64,000 nucleotides of DNA from Xenopus tropicalis (GCF_000004195.4 NC_030677.2:202480713-202544712), one strand, 5' to 3'; counted from the stretch's first letter, positions 23,656-35,606 are shown. The notes: generated from the letters alone by a model not told the origin. A program made the numbers and translations.

Positions 23656-24060
23656 AATACATTTATTCACAATGTCATTCTCTGATAAAGAGCTTTGGGA
23701 AAGTTCTCCATAAGGACTATAGATGTTACTGTAGGCACCGGGCAATAATAGATATAAACCTACCTACTCTTACAAGACAAAAAAAGTAGTAAAAATTCTA
23801 GATTTATTGATGATAATCAACTTTTCTTCTGTTTAGCAAAATATTATATATATATATATATATATATAACAGAGAGAGTGGAGCACACCCTAATACAGCA
23901 CAAATGCCCTGGGTGCTAGCAAAATACGGAAATACAAGGACAGAGAGCCGCACACACAGGGACTTAGCAATAAGTGAAAAAAGTTTTAATGAAAATGATT
24001 TTTTTCATTAAAACTTTTTTCACTTATTGCTAAGTCCCTGTGTGTGCAGCTCTCTGTCCT

Positions 24061-24127
<67 letters not shown>

Positions 24128-24560
24128 TTATTCACAATGTCATTCTCTGATAAAGAGCTTCAGGAAAGTTCTCCATACGGACTATAGATGTTACTGTAGG
24201 TACTGGGCAATGATAGATATAAACTGTTATATTGTATTCAAATAAAAAATAAAATGAAAATACAAAATTAACTGTATAATAATAATAAAAATATAAATAG
24301 TTTAATAACAATAATATACATATAAATGGTATAATAAAAAAAAAAATTGGGACTACATTTGGATAGATAGATCTCGGGCTACTCAACCGGATTTCTTACC
24401 TACTCTTACGAGAAAATAAAGTAGTAAAAATTCTAGATTTATTGATGATAAACAGGAAAGTTCTCCATACGGACTACAGATGCTACTGTAGGTACCAGGC
24501 AATGATAGATATAAACTGTTATATTGTATTCAAATAAAAGATAAAATGAAAATATAAAAT
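22707..24560. repeat. ~370-bp AT-rich tandem array, about 5-6 units
   Basis: The block TTTGGGACTACATTTGGATA ... TTCTTACCTACTCTTACAAG ... TTTATTGATGATAATCAACT ... (AT)n ... ACAATGTCATTCTCTGATAA ... GATGTTACTGTAGG repeats from 22707, 23102, 23479, partially from 23759, and from 24348, ending raggedly. Each unit carries its own (AT)n stretch of different length. The fourth region is broken by a hairpin element (23866-24065) and a long (AT)n (24066-24121). Confidence 0.85.
23932..24065. repeat. Long near-perfect inverted repeat (hairpin), arms ~63 bp
   Basis: Left arm begins ATACAAGGACAGAGAGC and right arm ends GCTCTCTGTCCTTGTAT, with a ~7-base loop near 23996-24002. The arms differ by only one or two positions (CCGCACACAC versus GTGTGTGCAG). 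It is flanked on the left by GAGCACACCCTAATACAGCA and on the right by (AT)n, so the whole (23866-24065) looks like a transposed unit inserted into the ~370-bp array. Confidence 0.88.
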
Positions 24561-24774
24561 GAACTTTATAATAGTAATAAAAATATAAATAGACATAAAT
24601 AAATAAAAATATAAATAGACATGAATGACAATAATATACACATTAATGGTATAATGAAAAAAAATTGTACCATGATATTAATGAAATAACAAGAAAAACA
24701 GAAGAATACTAACAATAATAAAAATATTAATTGTAGAACAGTAATAAAAAAAATACATTGAATATTAATAATAA

Positions 24775-25015
24775 TTAGGGAGGCACCGAATTCAGGATTC
24801 AACCTTTTTCAGCAGGATTTGGATTCGGCCGAAGCCACGCTCCTGGCCGAACCGAATCAGAAAAATCCCGACGTAAACACGGAAGTTTAACCCTTCCACA
24901 ACCTAATTAGCATAAGCTAATTTAGATTTGGTTTAGTATTCAGCCAAATCCTTTACAAAGGATTCAGGGGTTCCGCCAAATCCGAAAAAGTGGATTCGGT
25001 GTATCCCTAATAATA
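24775..25015. repeat. GATTCGG foldback MITE
   Basis: Left TTAGGGAGGCACCGAATTCA, right AAGTGGATTCGGTGTATCCC then TAA: inverted ends of the GATTCGG family. Confidence 0.75.
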
Positions 25016-25320
25016 ATAATACACTAATAAATTGAATAATAGCAATAATAAAACAATGGTAGTAATAAAAATAATAATAGAAAAATGGGGCTACTGGGGG
25101 GCACTTTCGGAGGCACAGATCTTCCCTGCTAGAGGGGCTGTGGGTGCCTTGGGCTGGTACAGGAGTGCAGAAGATAATGTGCAACTGAAACGTTTCCAAT
25201 ATTTGGAACAGCATCCTGCTGATAAATACTTGGCCTCTATATGCCCATTTAATAAATATCCCCATTATATCACAGTAGGTGCTGTGCCATAAGCCTCAAT
25301 GCACAGTGTGCTCTGCTTAA

Positions 25321-25796
25321 AGGAAAACTATACCCGCAGAATAAATACTTAACCAAGAAATAGTTTATATCATGTTAAGTGGCCTATTAAATAATCTCGC
25401 CAAACTGGAATATATATATCAGTAAATATTGCCCTTTTACATCCTTTCCCTTGAGCCGCCATTTAGTGATGGGCTGTGTGCTCCCTCAGAGATCAGCTGA
25501 CAGGAAGTGATGCAGCTCTAACTGGAACAGGAAGTAGTGTGGGAGTAAAAGGCAGAACTCTGCCCATTCATTGGCTGATGGGGCCTAGCATGTATGTGTG
25601 CCTTGGCTTGTTTGTGTGCACTGTGAATCCTATGATCCCAGGGGGCGGCCCTTAGTACATAAAATGGCAGGTTTCTATTTAGGATTACCCAATGGCACAT
25701 ACTACTAAAGTATATTTTTATGACAACGGTTTATTTAGATGAAGCAGTTTTTTTTAAATATTACAGACCTACATTGTTTGGGGGTATAGTTTTCCT
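25321..25796. mobile_element. TTAA-flanked MITE with perfect 15-bp inverted ends, 476 bp
   Basis: Starts AGGAAAACTATACCC and ends with its exact reverse complement GGGTATAGTTTTCCT, with TTAA at 25317-25320 and 25797-25800. A partial, inverted relative lies at 56945-57110. TTAA targets are used by piggyBac and Kolobok elements; which one is not decidable here. Confidence 0.85.
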
Positions 25797-25800
25797 TTAA

Positions 25801-26420
25801 TAGCAAGCCAGGCAAAAGTATAGTTAACCCCGGGTCCATTTCCAAGTTATTAGTGCATTATACTTTGCCTTCATTTTATAAAGAACCAACTTGAACCTGA
25901 AATGATGAAGATTCTCCTTCAGTATAATCTTTCCTCTCTTAGCCTGTTGCTTGAAATGTTACGAACTGTACCAAAGCCTTTTGGGGTCAAAATAGTTACT
26001 GTAGAGAAGCTATCGGCAGACCTAACCATACATTCTGCTATTTCTCCATATGAAAGCCACTGGAAGACTCAAAATTAGGATGCGCCTCATGCTGGGAGAG
26101 GTTATTCTGGAAGCAGCTGAGCCTATGGCTTGCCCATATGGTGCTCCTAATTGCATATGTTAGCGGCCTCGCTGGCTCCATACTGGTATCACCCCCATCT
26201 CATGAAAAACAGTTTATCTTGAGTATTGACATGCCGAGAGCTGATGAATACTTATAATGGGCGCTGTCACTATGGGATGTAGAGGAAGAAGGATGTGCCG
26301 TATTCCCCTGCCTTTGCGCTCAATGAGCAGAATGTGGGTGAGGAACATCAGAGAGGCAAAGGTCATCCTTACCTTATAATCCAACCCTCGTTCCTTGTGT
26401 TTATTGCAAAGAAAATTATA
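25801..26420. other. Intron sequence, no gene or repeat recognised
   Basis: Looks single-copy. No splice-compatible similarity to wdr7 or any other protein. Confidence 0.4.
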
Positions 26421-26423
26421 TTG

Positions 26424-26895
26424 AAGGAGAACTAAACCCTAAAAACAAATATGGCTAGAAATACACCTGGCCCCTGCAGAAAAAAAAATTTCAGCAGCAC
26501 TCCGGAATGGTGATTTTTGTCAAGCCCCACCCCCTGTTCCCCTGCTGATCTGGCTGGCTACTTTGTGACTCAATTAAATGTAACAGTAGTCACCTGTCCT
26601 CAGCCTGCCTTCAGCCTGCCTCCTCCCAATCCCACAATTCCCTGCTGCACACGTGATGTCAATAAGGAAAGGAACATCCCAGTGCAATGCATTGTGGGTT
26701 ATGTAGTTCCTGCATGCTGTCTGTAAGCTGTGGAGAAGTTGTTACAATTTGTAACATCAGTGTTTAAGTCCCTCCTCCCCTGCCAAGATTCCAAATGATG
26801 CAGAAAGAGAAGAACAGTTTTGCAGCTGGATTTCAGCATATAAAAATGGTATTTATTCCTGCTTATTAAAGAAACAGATTACAGGGATAGGGATA
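26424..26895. repeat. TTAA-type MITE, sister of 5990-6481 in opposite orientation
   Basis: Left end AAGGAGAACTAAACCCTAAA; then GATCTGGCTGGCTACTTTGT, ACGTGATGTCAATAAGGAAA and GGGTTATGTAGTTCCTGCAT, which are reverse complements of the 5990-6481 copy. Confidence 0.7.
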
Positions 26896-28659
26896 TTAGG
26901 GGTTTCTGGGTTGTGTGGGGCTCTTTTTGGGTTCGGAAGCCGGAGATCCACTCTAACAGGATTTGGGCATCTGTGTCTGACCGCTGTGATCTTAGTGACC
27001 TGCCTCAGCCCCATATATAAACTCCTACAGCCACCACCAACCAACAGCAGTAATAGCCGTTTTATCATTCACAGTGACCATTTCTTGCTTTCACTCGACA
27101 CCATATGTGTCTGTGTTAGAACAAGGAGTGTGTTTATCACAATTATATTACCGACATGGCAGCAAAACTTGCTCTGAAGTTTGAATTTTGCCCCATTTGG
27201 GAGAGTGTTGGGTTTCCCTTTCAACGCAGAACTGAAGGTAAGAGAACTCAGAGGAGCGATCCTGCAAGAGCAGTCAATGCTAAGGGAAAATATATATTAG
27301 CATGGCCCCCCAAATTCAGAGAAAGCCACTTATCTGCCAAGGCACGGCTTAAGAGGTTTCTGGGTAGGGAGCCCCCCTAAATATCTCCTTTTATTTTTTA
27401 TACACTGGGTGGCCTAAAGCCGGTGTACATTTCAGTATGCAAGTATAAACGGACTGTGGTTAAAAAAAGTTGTGGGGCTGATTGATCGAAAATTTCTGCA
27501 AAAACCCTACTAGTCCATTTGTTCTACTTCCTGCTTCCTCCTTTCCCTGGCTGTGCAGGGGCGCCGGCACTCAGTACTCTGCACTGTAGGAAAGGAACCA
27601 ATCAGCAGCTAGGCTGACCTGATAGGGAACTGAAGCCTGTCTTTGCTTGTGTGACTGCAGGGCTGTGATTGGCTCTCCCCCTCCTACTGTGCTTCTGGCA
27701 GGGACCATTAGAACACGCCCACTGCTCATTTGAAACACAGACACGGGCAGTAGAAAATGTATAAGAAGCTCCTATAAAAACCGGCACCATATATTATTTA
27801 ATTCTGCCTACAAGGTTGGAGGGGTTTTCAGTAATGATATAGGTCTCCTTTAGCAGCCACTCACTGAATGGTCACACTAAGCTACACCATGCCTTATGTA
27901 CAGTGTGTTCAAGTTATCCTAAGTGGTTCTGCAGTGTCTGCATGGGTTGGAAAAGTTTACTACATTATTTTTTTTACCCTCATCAGTAAGCTGGACACCA
28001 AGAAAATGTGGTGCTATATTAAAAATATTAAATAAATAATAATAATAAAATACATTACTATTAGTAGTAGTAGTAGTAATAATAATATATAATTCATGTG
28101 ATTAATGTGTTGTTATTATTATTGTTGTTATTATTACAATTGTTTATAATAATAATAATACTCACCATCGCATTGCTTATATAATACTACTATTACTACT
28201 ACTAATATATTAGTATTACTGTTGTTATTATTATTAGTGAAATGCATGAATATACAGCACCATAAAGCACTGCTGTGAAGTATTAGATACAGGCTACCTA
28301 AAACTTGCCCTTATTTTCAGTAGCTAAAACATCCCGTGATGGTTCGGCCGCTGCCGAGGGAGATCATTAGCCGAGTGGAGGATTTTCATCTCCCAGAAGG
28401 AAAGAATGAACCCACTTGTGCAGATAGGGTTGTTATAGAGCTGTTATAGAGCTTTCTGTTGGATATCACTGGGGTTTATTTCATACTCAGTGATTCTAAC
28501 AATACATACACAGCTTCTGTCTGCCCCCCCACAGCATTCTCCAAATCTCTTCTATAATGCATAAAATCGACCAAAACACATTTGAACATCAGCATTAATG
28601 TTTATAGGGTTAGCCAACATCACTATTGGAGAGACACAGCATATGAAACAAGCCCAATA
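26896..28659. other. Intron; repeat-derived 27425-27800 and AT-rich trinucleotide tract 28010-28230
   Basis: 27425-27800 has a GGGGCTGATTGATCGAAAAT start and GCCCACTGCTCATTTGAAAC, typical of dispersed amphibian sequence. 28010-28230 is mixed (AAT)/(TAG)/(TTA) trinucleotides with mirrored halves. No gene. Confidence 0.45.
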
Positions 28660-29095
28660 TATAAAGAGGTTGTTCACTTTTAGTATGATATTGAGAGCAC
28701 AATTCTAAGACAATTTGCAGTTGGTCTTTTTTATTACTTGTAGTTTTGTTCAGCAGCTTTCTAGTTTATAGATTCAGCAGCTATCTGGTTGCTAGGGTCC
28801 AAATTACCTTATCAACCAGAGAGAGGTTTGAATGAGAAACTGGTATATGAACAGGAGAGGGAATGAAGGGAAAAATAAGTTATAAAATGTAACAATAATA
28901 ATCAAACTGGAGCCTCAATGAGACATAGTGTTTTTGGCTGCCGGGGTCAGTGACCCCCATTTAAAAGCTGCAACTAGTTAGAAAAAGGTGGCAAACAATT
29001 AAAAAAAACTATAAACAATGAAGACCAACTGAAAAGTTGCTTAGATTTGGCCATTCGATAACATACTAAAAGTTAACCTAAAGGTGAACCCCACC
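28660..29095. repeat. TTAA-type MITE (CAATTTGCAATTGGTCTT family)
   Basis: Contains TTCTAAGACAATTTGCAGTT, TGGTTGCTAGGGTCCAAATT, GGGTCAGTGACCCCCATTTA and GACCAACTGAAAAGTTGCTT. It gives the empty-site form of the insertion at 5230-5332 (single CATTCGATAACAT). The exon at 29207 begins about 110 bp beyond it. Confidence 0.75.
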
Positions 29096-29201
29096 TATAA
29101 AAATACAATTAAAAGAGCAGAAATGGCAGTTTTCAGTGAATTCCAGATAAAGGGGTTTCCGGATGGATATAGTTGTTCAGTAGATATTGCATCATGGGTC
29201 A

Positions 29202-29411
<210 letters not shown>

Positions 29412-29438
29412 CTAAAGTAGTGCTGCGGTCACTTACCT

Positions 29439-29905
29439 GAGCTTAGGGGCCCACTCACTATATACTGTATATATACACTATAAATGTCACAGTATAACCT
29501 GAGCTTAGGGGCCCACTCACTATATACTGTATATATACACTATAAATGTCACAGTATAACCTGAGCTTAGGGGCCCACTCACTATATACTGTATATATAC
29601 ACTATAAATGTCACAGTATAACCTGAGCTTAGGGGCCCACTCACTATATACTGTATATATACAATATAAATGTCACAGTATAACCTGAGCTTAGGGGCCC
29701 ACTCACTATATACTGTATATATACACTATAAATGTCACAGTATAACCTGAGCTTAGGGACCTACTCACTATATACTGTATATATACACTATAAATGTCAC
29801 AGTATAACCTGAGCTTAGGGGCCCACTCACTATATACTGTATATATACAATATAAATGTCACAGTATAACCTGAGCTTAGGGGCCCACTCACTATATACT
29901 GTATA
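29439..29905. repeat. 62-bp tandem array, left part (about 7.5 units)
   Basis: Unit GAGCTTAGGGGCCCACTCAC, TATATACTGTATATATACAC, TATAAATGTCACAGTATAAC at exact 62-bp steps (29439, 29501, 29563...). It is interrupted at a TA by the Tc1-like element and resumes at 31519. It lies about 120 bp from the acceptor side of the wdr7 exon at 29207-29320. Confidence 0.97.
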
Positions 29906-31518
29906 CAGTGGAGGAAATAATTATTTGACCCCTCACTGATTTTGTAAGTTTGTCCAATGACAAAGAAATGAAGTCTCAGAACAGTATCATTTCAATGGTA
30001 GGTTTATTTTAACAGTGGCAGATAGCACATCAAAAGGAAAATCGAAAAAATAACTTTAAATAAAAGATAGCAACTGATTTGCATTTCATTGAGTGAAATA
30101 AGTTTTTGAACCCCTACCAACCATTAAGAGTTCTGGCTCCCACAGAGTGGTTAGACACTTCTACTCAATTAGTCAACCTCATTAAGGACACCTGTCTTAA
30201 CTAGTCACCTGTATAAAAGACACCTGTCCACAGAATCAATCAATCAAGCAGACTCCAAACTCTCCAACATGGGAAAGACCAAAGAGCTGTCCAAGGATGT
30301 CAGAGACAAAATTGTAGACCTGCACAAGGCTGGAATGGGCTACAAAACCATTAGCAAGAAGCTGGGAGAGAAGGTGACAACTGTTGGTGCGATTGTTCGA
30401 AAATGGAAGGAGCACAAAATGACCATCAATCGACCTCGCTCTGGGGCTCCACGCAAGATCTCACCTCGTGGGGTGTCAATGATTCTGAGAAAGGTGAAAA
30501 AGCATCCTAGAACTACACGGGAGGAGTTAGTTAATGACCTCAAATTAGCAGGGACCACAGTCACCAAGAAAACCATTGGAAACACATTACACCGCAATGG
30601 ATTAAAATCCTGCAGGGCTCGCAAGGTCCCCCTGCTCAAGAAGGCACATGTGCAGGCCCGTCTGAAGTTTGCCAATGAACACCTGAATGATTCTGTGAGT
30701 GACTGGGAGAAGGTGCTGTGGTCTGATGAGACCAAAATAGAGCTCTTTGGCATTAACTCAACTCGCTGTGTTTGGAGGAAGAAAAATGCTGCCTATGACC
30801 CCCAAAACACCGTCCCCACCGTCAAGCATGGGGGTGGAAACATTTTGCTTTGGGGGTGTTTTTCTGCTAAGGGCACAGGACAACTTATTCGCATTAACGG
30901 GAAAATGGACGGAGCCATGTATCGTGAAATCCTGAACAACAACCTCCTTCCCTCTGCCAGGAAACTGAAAATGGGTCGTGGATGGGTGTTCCAGCACGAC
31001 AATGACCCAAAACATACAGCAAAGGCAACAAAGGAGTGGCTCAAGAAGAAGCACATTAAGGTCATGGAGTGGCCTAGTCAGTCTCCGGACCTTAATCCAA
31101 TAGAAAACCTATGGAGGGAGCTCAAGCTCAGAGTTGCACAGAGACAGCCTCGAAACCTTAGGGATTTAGAGATGATCTGCAAAGAGGAGTGGGACCAACA
31201 TTCCTCCTAAAATGTGCGCAAACTTGGTCATCAATTACAAGAAACGTTTGACCTCTGTGCTTGCAAACAAGGGTTTTTCCACTAAGTATTAAGTCTTTTT
31301 TTGTTAGAGGGTTCAAAAACTTATTTCACTCAATGAAATGCAAATCAGTTGCTATCTTTTATTTAAAGTTATTTTTTCGATTTTCCTTTTGATGTGCTAT
31401 CTGCCACTGTTAAAATAAACCTACCATTAAAATGATACTGTTCTGAGACTTTTCATTTCTTTGTCATTGGACAAACTTACAAAATCAGTGAGGGGTCAAA
31501 TAATTATTTCCTCCACTG
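29906..31518 (+). mobile_element. Tc1-like transposon, 1,613 bp, ~210-bp inverted repeats of IR/DR type
   Basis: Both ends begin CAGTGGAGGAAATAATTATT; flanking TA at 29904-29905 and 31519-31520. The two ~210-bp inverted repeats (29906-30115 and 31308-31518) are nearly identical. Each contains an outer GAAATAATTATTTGACCCCT (29914-29933) and an inner GAAATAAGTTTTTGAACCCC (30095-30114) direct repeat, the IR/DR layout known from Sleeping Beauty-type elements. It sits inside the 62-bp array, which continues in register on both sides, so insertion followed array expansion. Confidence 0.96.
30269..31210 (+). CDS. Tc1-family DD34E transposase, C-terminally frameshifted
   Basis: 313 codons are open from ATGGGAAAGACC. 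The N-terminal paired-like helix-turn-helix region covers about residues 8-50 ([20 protein letters not shown]), followed by the basic RPRSGAPRK hinge and a second DNA-binding part to ~115. The catalytic triad is intact: D153 in LWSDETK, D244 in [10 protein letters not shown] and E279 in DLNPIENLW, with 34 residues between the last two. The glycine-rich box [11 protein letters not shown] is at 186-196. The frame stops at HSS*, but the adjacent frame from ~31197 continues with [20 protein letters not shown] to a stop at 31290-31292, the usual ending of ~340-residue family members. A single extra G in the run at 31191-31193 explains this. Known function of the family is cut-and-paste transposition into TA. 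This copy is probably defective or weak, though very close to intact. Confidence 0.95.
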   Translation: MGKTKELSKDVRDKIVDLHKAGMGYKTISKKLGEKVTTVGAIVRKWKEHKMTINRPRSGAPRKISPRGVSMILRKVKKHPRTTREELVNDLKLAGTTVTKKTIGNTLHRNGLKSCRARKVPLLKKAHVQARLKFANEHLNDSVSDWEKVLWSDETKIELFGINSTRCVWRKKNAAYDPQNTVPTVKHGGGNILLWGCFSAKGTGQLIRINGKMDGAMYREILNNNLLPSARKLKMGRGWVFQHDNDPKHTAKATKEWLKKKHIKVMEWPSQSPDLNPIENLWRELKLRVAQRQPRNLRDLEMICKEEWDQHSS

Positions 31519-32280
31519 TATATACACTATAAATGTCACAGTATAACCTTAGCTTAGGGGCCCACTCACTATATACTGTATATATACACTATAAATGTCA
31601 CAGTATAACCTTAGCTTAGGGGCCCACTCACTATATACTGTATATATACACTATAAATGTCACAGTATAACCTGAGCTTAGGGGCCCACTCACTATATAC
31701 TGTATATATACACTATAAATGTCACAGTATAACCTGAGCTTAGGGGCCCACTCACTATATACTGTATATATACACTATAAATGTCACAGTATAACCTGAG
31801 CTTAGGGGCCCACTCACTATATACTGTATATATACACTATAAATGTCACAGTATAACCTGAGCTTAGGGGCCCACTCACTATATACTGTATATATACACT
31901 ATAAATGTCACAGTATAACCTGAGCTTAGGGGCCCACTCACTATATACTGTATATATACACTATAAATGTCACAGTATAACCTGAGCTTAGGGGCCCACT
32001 CACTATATACTGTATATATACAATATAAATGTCACAGTATAACCTGAGCTGAGGGACCCACTCACTATATACTGTATATATACAATATAAATGTCACAGT
32101 ATAACCTGAGCTTAGGGGCCCACTCACTATATACTGTATATATACAATATAAATGTCACAGTATAACCTGAGCTTAGGGCCCCACTCACTATATACTGTA
32201 TATATACAATATAAATGTCACAGTATAACCTGAGCTTAGGGACCCACTCACAATATACTGTATATACAATATATATGTGT
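31519..32280. repeat. 62-bp tandem array, right part (about 12 units)
   Basis: Continuation of the array at 29439. Variant units (TACAATATAAATG versus TACACTATAAATG; CCTTAGCTTAGG) are interspersed. The array decays at 32240-32280. Confidence 0.96.
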
Positions 32281-32284
32281 CAAT

Positions 32285-32644
32285 ATAAAATTGATTAGTA
32301 ATTAATTCAGATTACATGGCAGTTTAGAAACCAGTGCAGTTTGCATCAGAATTTAATAATCACCCCTGTAGCATCAGTTTATATGACAGGCAAACCTCAT
32401 TTTCACCCCTAAGCTCAGCTTCTCAGCAGCTGCCCACTGAGCATGTGCAGTGCCACTGACTCTCCTAATGAAACCCAGTAAAATTGTTTTGTCAGCAATA
32501 TGGATTCATGCAGCTTAGTTATCATTGAGTACAAAGCCCTGCAGTAGGTTAAACAGAGTCAGCAACCCTAGGGCTAACAGTCTACAGCAGTACATAGAAA
32601 GTGCATAGACCGAGTCGCTGACACTCCCACAAGCTGAAAGCCCG
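32285..32644. other. Intron, probably dispersed-repeat derived
   Basis: 32380-32600 (CTCAGCTTCTCAGCAGCTGC, TGAGCATGTGCAGTGCCACT) resembles common amphibian interspersed sequence. No termini resolved. Confidence 0.35.
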
Positions 32645-32648
32645 TTAA

Positions 32649-32937
32649 AGTGGCCATACATGGGCCGATTCTAGTTGCCGATATCAGTGCCTTGGACCGA
32701 TTCAGCAGCTTCTCTGCCGTGTGTGGGCAATATCTGGCCTGAAATCAGGCAGATATCGATTGGGCAGGTATAAAAATCAGTCGGATCGGGGACCGCCTAT
32801 ACCCGTTGTTATAATTTGTCGTTCTAATTTGATCGAATTAGCCCGATATTGCCCACCCATAGGTGGGGATATTGGGGGGAAGATCCGCTCGCTTGGCGAC
32901 CTCGCCAAGTGAGCCGATCTTAGCGTGTATGGCCACC
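32649..32937. mobile_element. GGTGGCCATACACG foldback MITE with TTAA flanks
   Basis: Left AGTGGCCATACATGGGCCGA, right TTAGCGTGTATGGCCACC. TTAA at 32645-32648 and 32938-32941. This copy defines the target site for the family (see 11104, 20022, 34135). Confidence 0.85.
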
Positions 32938-32941
32938 TTAA

Positions 32942-33762
32942 GTAATACTATATTAGTAGTCTAAAACTGCTAGTATCTCCTAAGCCACTACAAATAGAAA
33001 ATGTATGTAGATTGCAATTGGACCACACTGATTACATTTACATTGATACACTTTTGGGTTTATATCCCCTTTTAAATGTTGCTAAATTATAACTCTAGCC
33101 TTTGCGATGCTGGGAGCTGTAGTTCACACCCTGCATTTTAATAAGCAAAATACCGCTCCATCTGCTAATGATTAATAAGGCTGCAGTCATTTTACTCATT
33201 AATAACAGTGGGAAAAAAACACAGAAATTCAATTTTGCCTATGAATCCCTTTAGGATGGGCCCCTACAGTTGCCGTAAGTGTAGACTGAACAAAAGACGC
33301 GGCTTTCATGGCTTCCTTTGTTCCCTCCCACGCCAGACGGACGTGGAATGCAGAGATCCAATATCGTTATCGGAACTTTGAACAAATGTATTGAGATCTT
33401 TGGCGAGACTCTCAAAGACAACACAGATCAATGGCTTTGTGGTTGTGGGGCTTTCAGGCTAACAAGACGTCCCTCTTATCTCGGTTTTAAGCGAATTAAC
33501 AACACCGAGGATTCAATTAGAGCCCAGACCGGCACTTCAGCGCAATTTTCTAAATTGCTTTTAATTTTCTCACCTATCAGGACTGTGTTAAAGGCAGGGT
33601 CTGGCTGCCAGGGAAGTGACAGCAGCTCTACAGCGAGAGAGAGACCCACTCCGACCATTGGCTTTTATGCTTTTTTAGGCAGAAATATTCAGTGGGAAGA
33701 TGTTTGTGGTCTCAGTAACAAGCTGGGTCTTTAATTGCAATCAAACAATCTTTATATACTTA
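32942..33762. other. Unique intron segment with a 138-codon open frame (33318-33734)
   Basis: 33240-33740 shows no repeat family and moderate GC content in an otherwise repeat-dense intron. The plus-strand open frame has no recognisable domain, so I treat it as chance. The segment is a candidate conserved non-coding element, unproven. Confidence 0.3.
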
Positions 33763-33763
33763 A

Positions 33764-34080
33764 GGGGATATTTACTAACCAGTGGATTTTTGGATTTGAA
33801 TTTTTAGCGCAAAAAGTTGCAGAAAAAAAGGGGGCAACTTTTTGGGGATTTACTATGTGTCCCAACAGCTAAAAATCCAAATCTCACCTTGACGAGATAA
33901 TATAGAAGTCAATGGCAGACGTCCCGTTCCCTTCCTTGGAGGAGCCTTCATTTGCTTTGAAACTTTAGAGGTTTTTGGATTTATTATGCTGGTTTTTGTG
34001 CGAGAATTCCACAAAGTTTTCTGCGACTTTTTCCACACAGACTTTCAATTTAGTAAATTTAAGACATTTGTGGAAATGAA
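33764..34080. repeat. Foldback element remnant (TTTACTAACCAGTGGATTTT)
   Basis: Left arm GGGATATTTACTAACC, later mirrored pieces GATTTATTATGC and TTTAGTAAATTTAAGAC. Ends are degraded. Confidence 0.45.
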
Positions 34081-34134
34081 TGAGAATTTGTACTGCCTGT
34101 GTTGTGCAACGCTGTATTCATGAAAGGGTAAGGG

Positions 34135-34440
34135 ATGTGGCACCCATACACGGTAAGTTTGCCAAGCGAGCGGATCTTCCCCCGATATCCCCACCTATGG
34201 GTGGGCGATATCGGGGAGCTTGAAGTTAAAAAAAAAATAATACGATTGTTTGGCCCTGGGGCCAAACGATTGGATTATGTAGGCGGCAATGAAGCAGTCG
34301 GTTTGGGGACCGATAGCTGGCCAATTTCAGGCCAGATATTGGTCGGCCAGCCCGCTCGTTTCTGCCCCTACACAGATAAGCTGCCGAGTCGGTCCAAGGG
34401 ACCAATATCGTCAGCTTCTATCGGCCCGTGTATGGGGACC
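34135..34440. repeat. GGTGGCCATACACG-family foldback MITE
   Basis: Left GGCACCCATACACGGTAAGT, right CCCGTGTATGGGGACC then TTAA. Interior GGGTGGGCGATATCGGGGAG and TTTGGCCCTGGGGCCAAACG match 11104. Confidence 0.75.
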
Positions 34441-34500
34441 TTAAGGGCTTCTGTGATTATGATATTTATTGTGCAAAGATTTTACGCCTATATGGGATTA

Positions 34501-34667
34501 TGTAATAAAAGGCACTAAGTTTGCCCATGAGTTGTAAACCATAGCAACCAATCAGCAGATAGAAATTACTGGTCACCTGTTTTAAAAAAGAAAAAAAAAA
34601 TCTTATTGGTTTATTGGTTGCTATGGGTTACTGCTGCTCCTGGGCAAACTTAGTGCCTTTTATTACA
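34501..34667. mobile_element. Short MITE, 167 bp, ~30-bp inverted ends, TA-flanked
   Basis: Left TGTAATAAAAGGCACTAAGT and right ACTTAGTGCCTTTTATTACA are exact reverse complements; with TTGCCCA/TGGGCAA beyond them the arms reach about 30 bp with one gap. TA at 34499-34500 and 34668-34669. A TA target suggests a Tc1/mariner-mobilised element. Confidence 0.8.
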
Positions 34668-34669
34668 TA

Positions 34670-35600
34670 TGGGGGTACATTTTTGGTTCCCACAATTTCC
34701 CCGAAGTGAGTTGCACGCAAAATCACTTTAGTTACACGGTACTTGTGCCAAACTATGCTTCTTGCACTTCCGTATAGTCCTTTATGCCCTCTGTTCCACC
34801 TGGCTGGCATCTTACCAGGGATGCGCTGAATCACAGATTCGGTTCGGGATTCGGGCCGAAACCAGCCTTTTTTTGAAGGATTTGGTTTCGGAGAATCCAC
34901 GGTCCTGGCCTAACCAAATCCTAATCTAAGCATTTGGAAGGGTTAAATGGTAAGGGGAAAAAAAATTTAGTGCGTGGCAATTTTTAACCCTTCCCAACCC
35001 TAATTAGCATATGCTAATTCGGATTCGGCACAGGATTCGGCAGAACCCGTCGTGGGGTGGGTTCGGCGCAGGGGTCACTTGCACGGCAAATACTGCACTG
35101 AGGCCAGGCAGGCTTCTGCGCAATTGCGTCCAATTTGTGTCAAAATGTCCTCACAGTTTTTAGCCAAACCAGACACAAGTACATCATCTCCTTAATTTCA
35201 CAATGGTGTTAGAATTCCTGGGGAAAAAAATGTTTTATTGTTGGAAAAAAACATGATGATTGTGCCCAAAATTACCCTTTGTGCCATTTGAAAAGGACCC
35301 TCTTTACCTCCTGAGTTGGTCAGTATTTGTATGTTAAAAGATGTTGGTGCTTCATAAATTGTATTACTAATAATAATATAGAAGGCAGTCTCCTGTCTGA
35401 GTGGAGCTCACAATCTAATCTCCCTACTAGAGACACCAGAAGCAACTAATGGTACAAGTTTGTTTCTGGACTGTGTAGTAAAACCCCAATAAGCAGCTGA
35501 GAGACCCAACCCCTCTGCCCCCGGTTCCCTATTCCCCATCAATCCCAACCCCATCGCTGGGAGGTGGAAAATCCTAAGCGCCTTCCTGCCACTCCATACT
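34670..35600. repeat. Intron with nested GATTCGG foldback (34815-35060) inside a longer foldback
   Basis: 34815-35060 has GGGATGCGCTGAATCACAGA and GGATTCGGCACAGGATTCGG. Outside it, 34680-34800 and 35080-35290 share the TGCACTTCCGTATAG-type family with 15930-16375, suggesting one element split by another. 35290-35600 is unclassified. Confidence 0.45.
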
Positions 35601-35606
35601 ATAGAG

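Noticed and set aside
30340..31065. Minus-strand frames of 90-137 codons under the transposase
   Set aside because: Shadow frames of the plus-strand transposase gene.
33318..33734. 138-codon plus-strand frame as a gene
   Set aside because: No recognisable domain, no neighbouring exon or promoter-like context; kept only as part of a repeat-free island.
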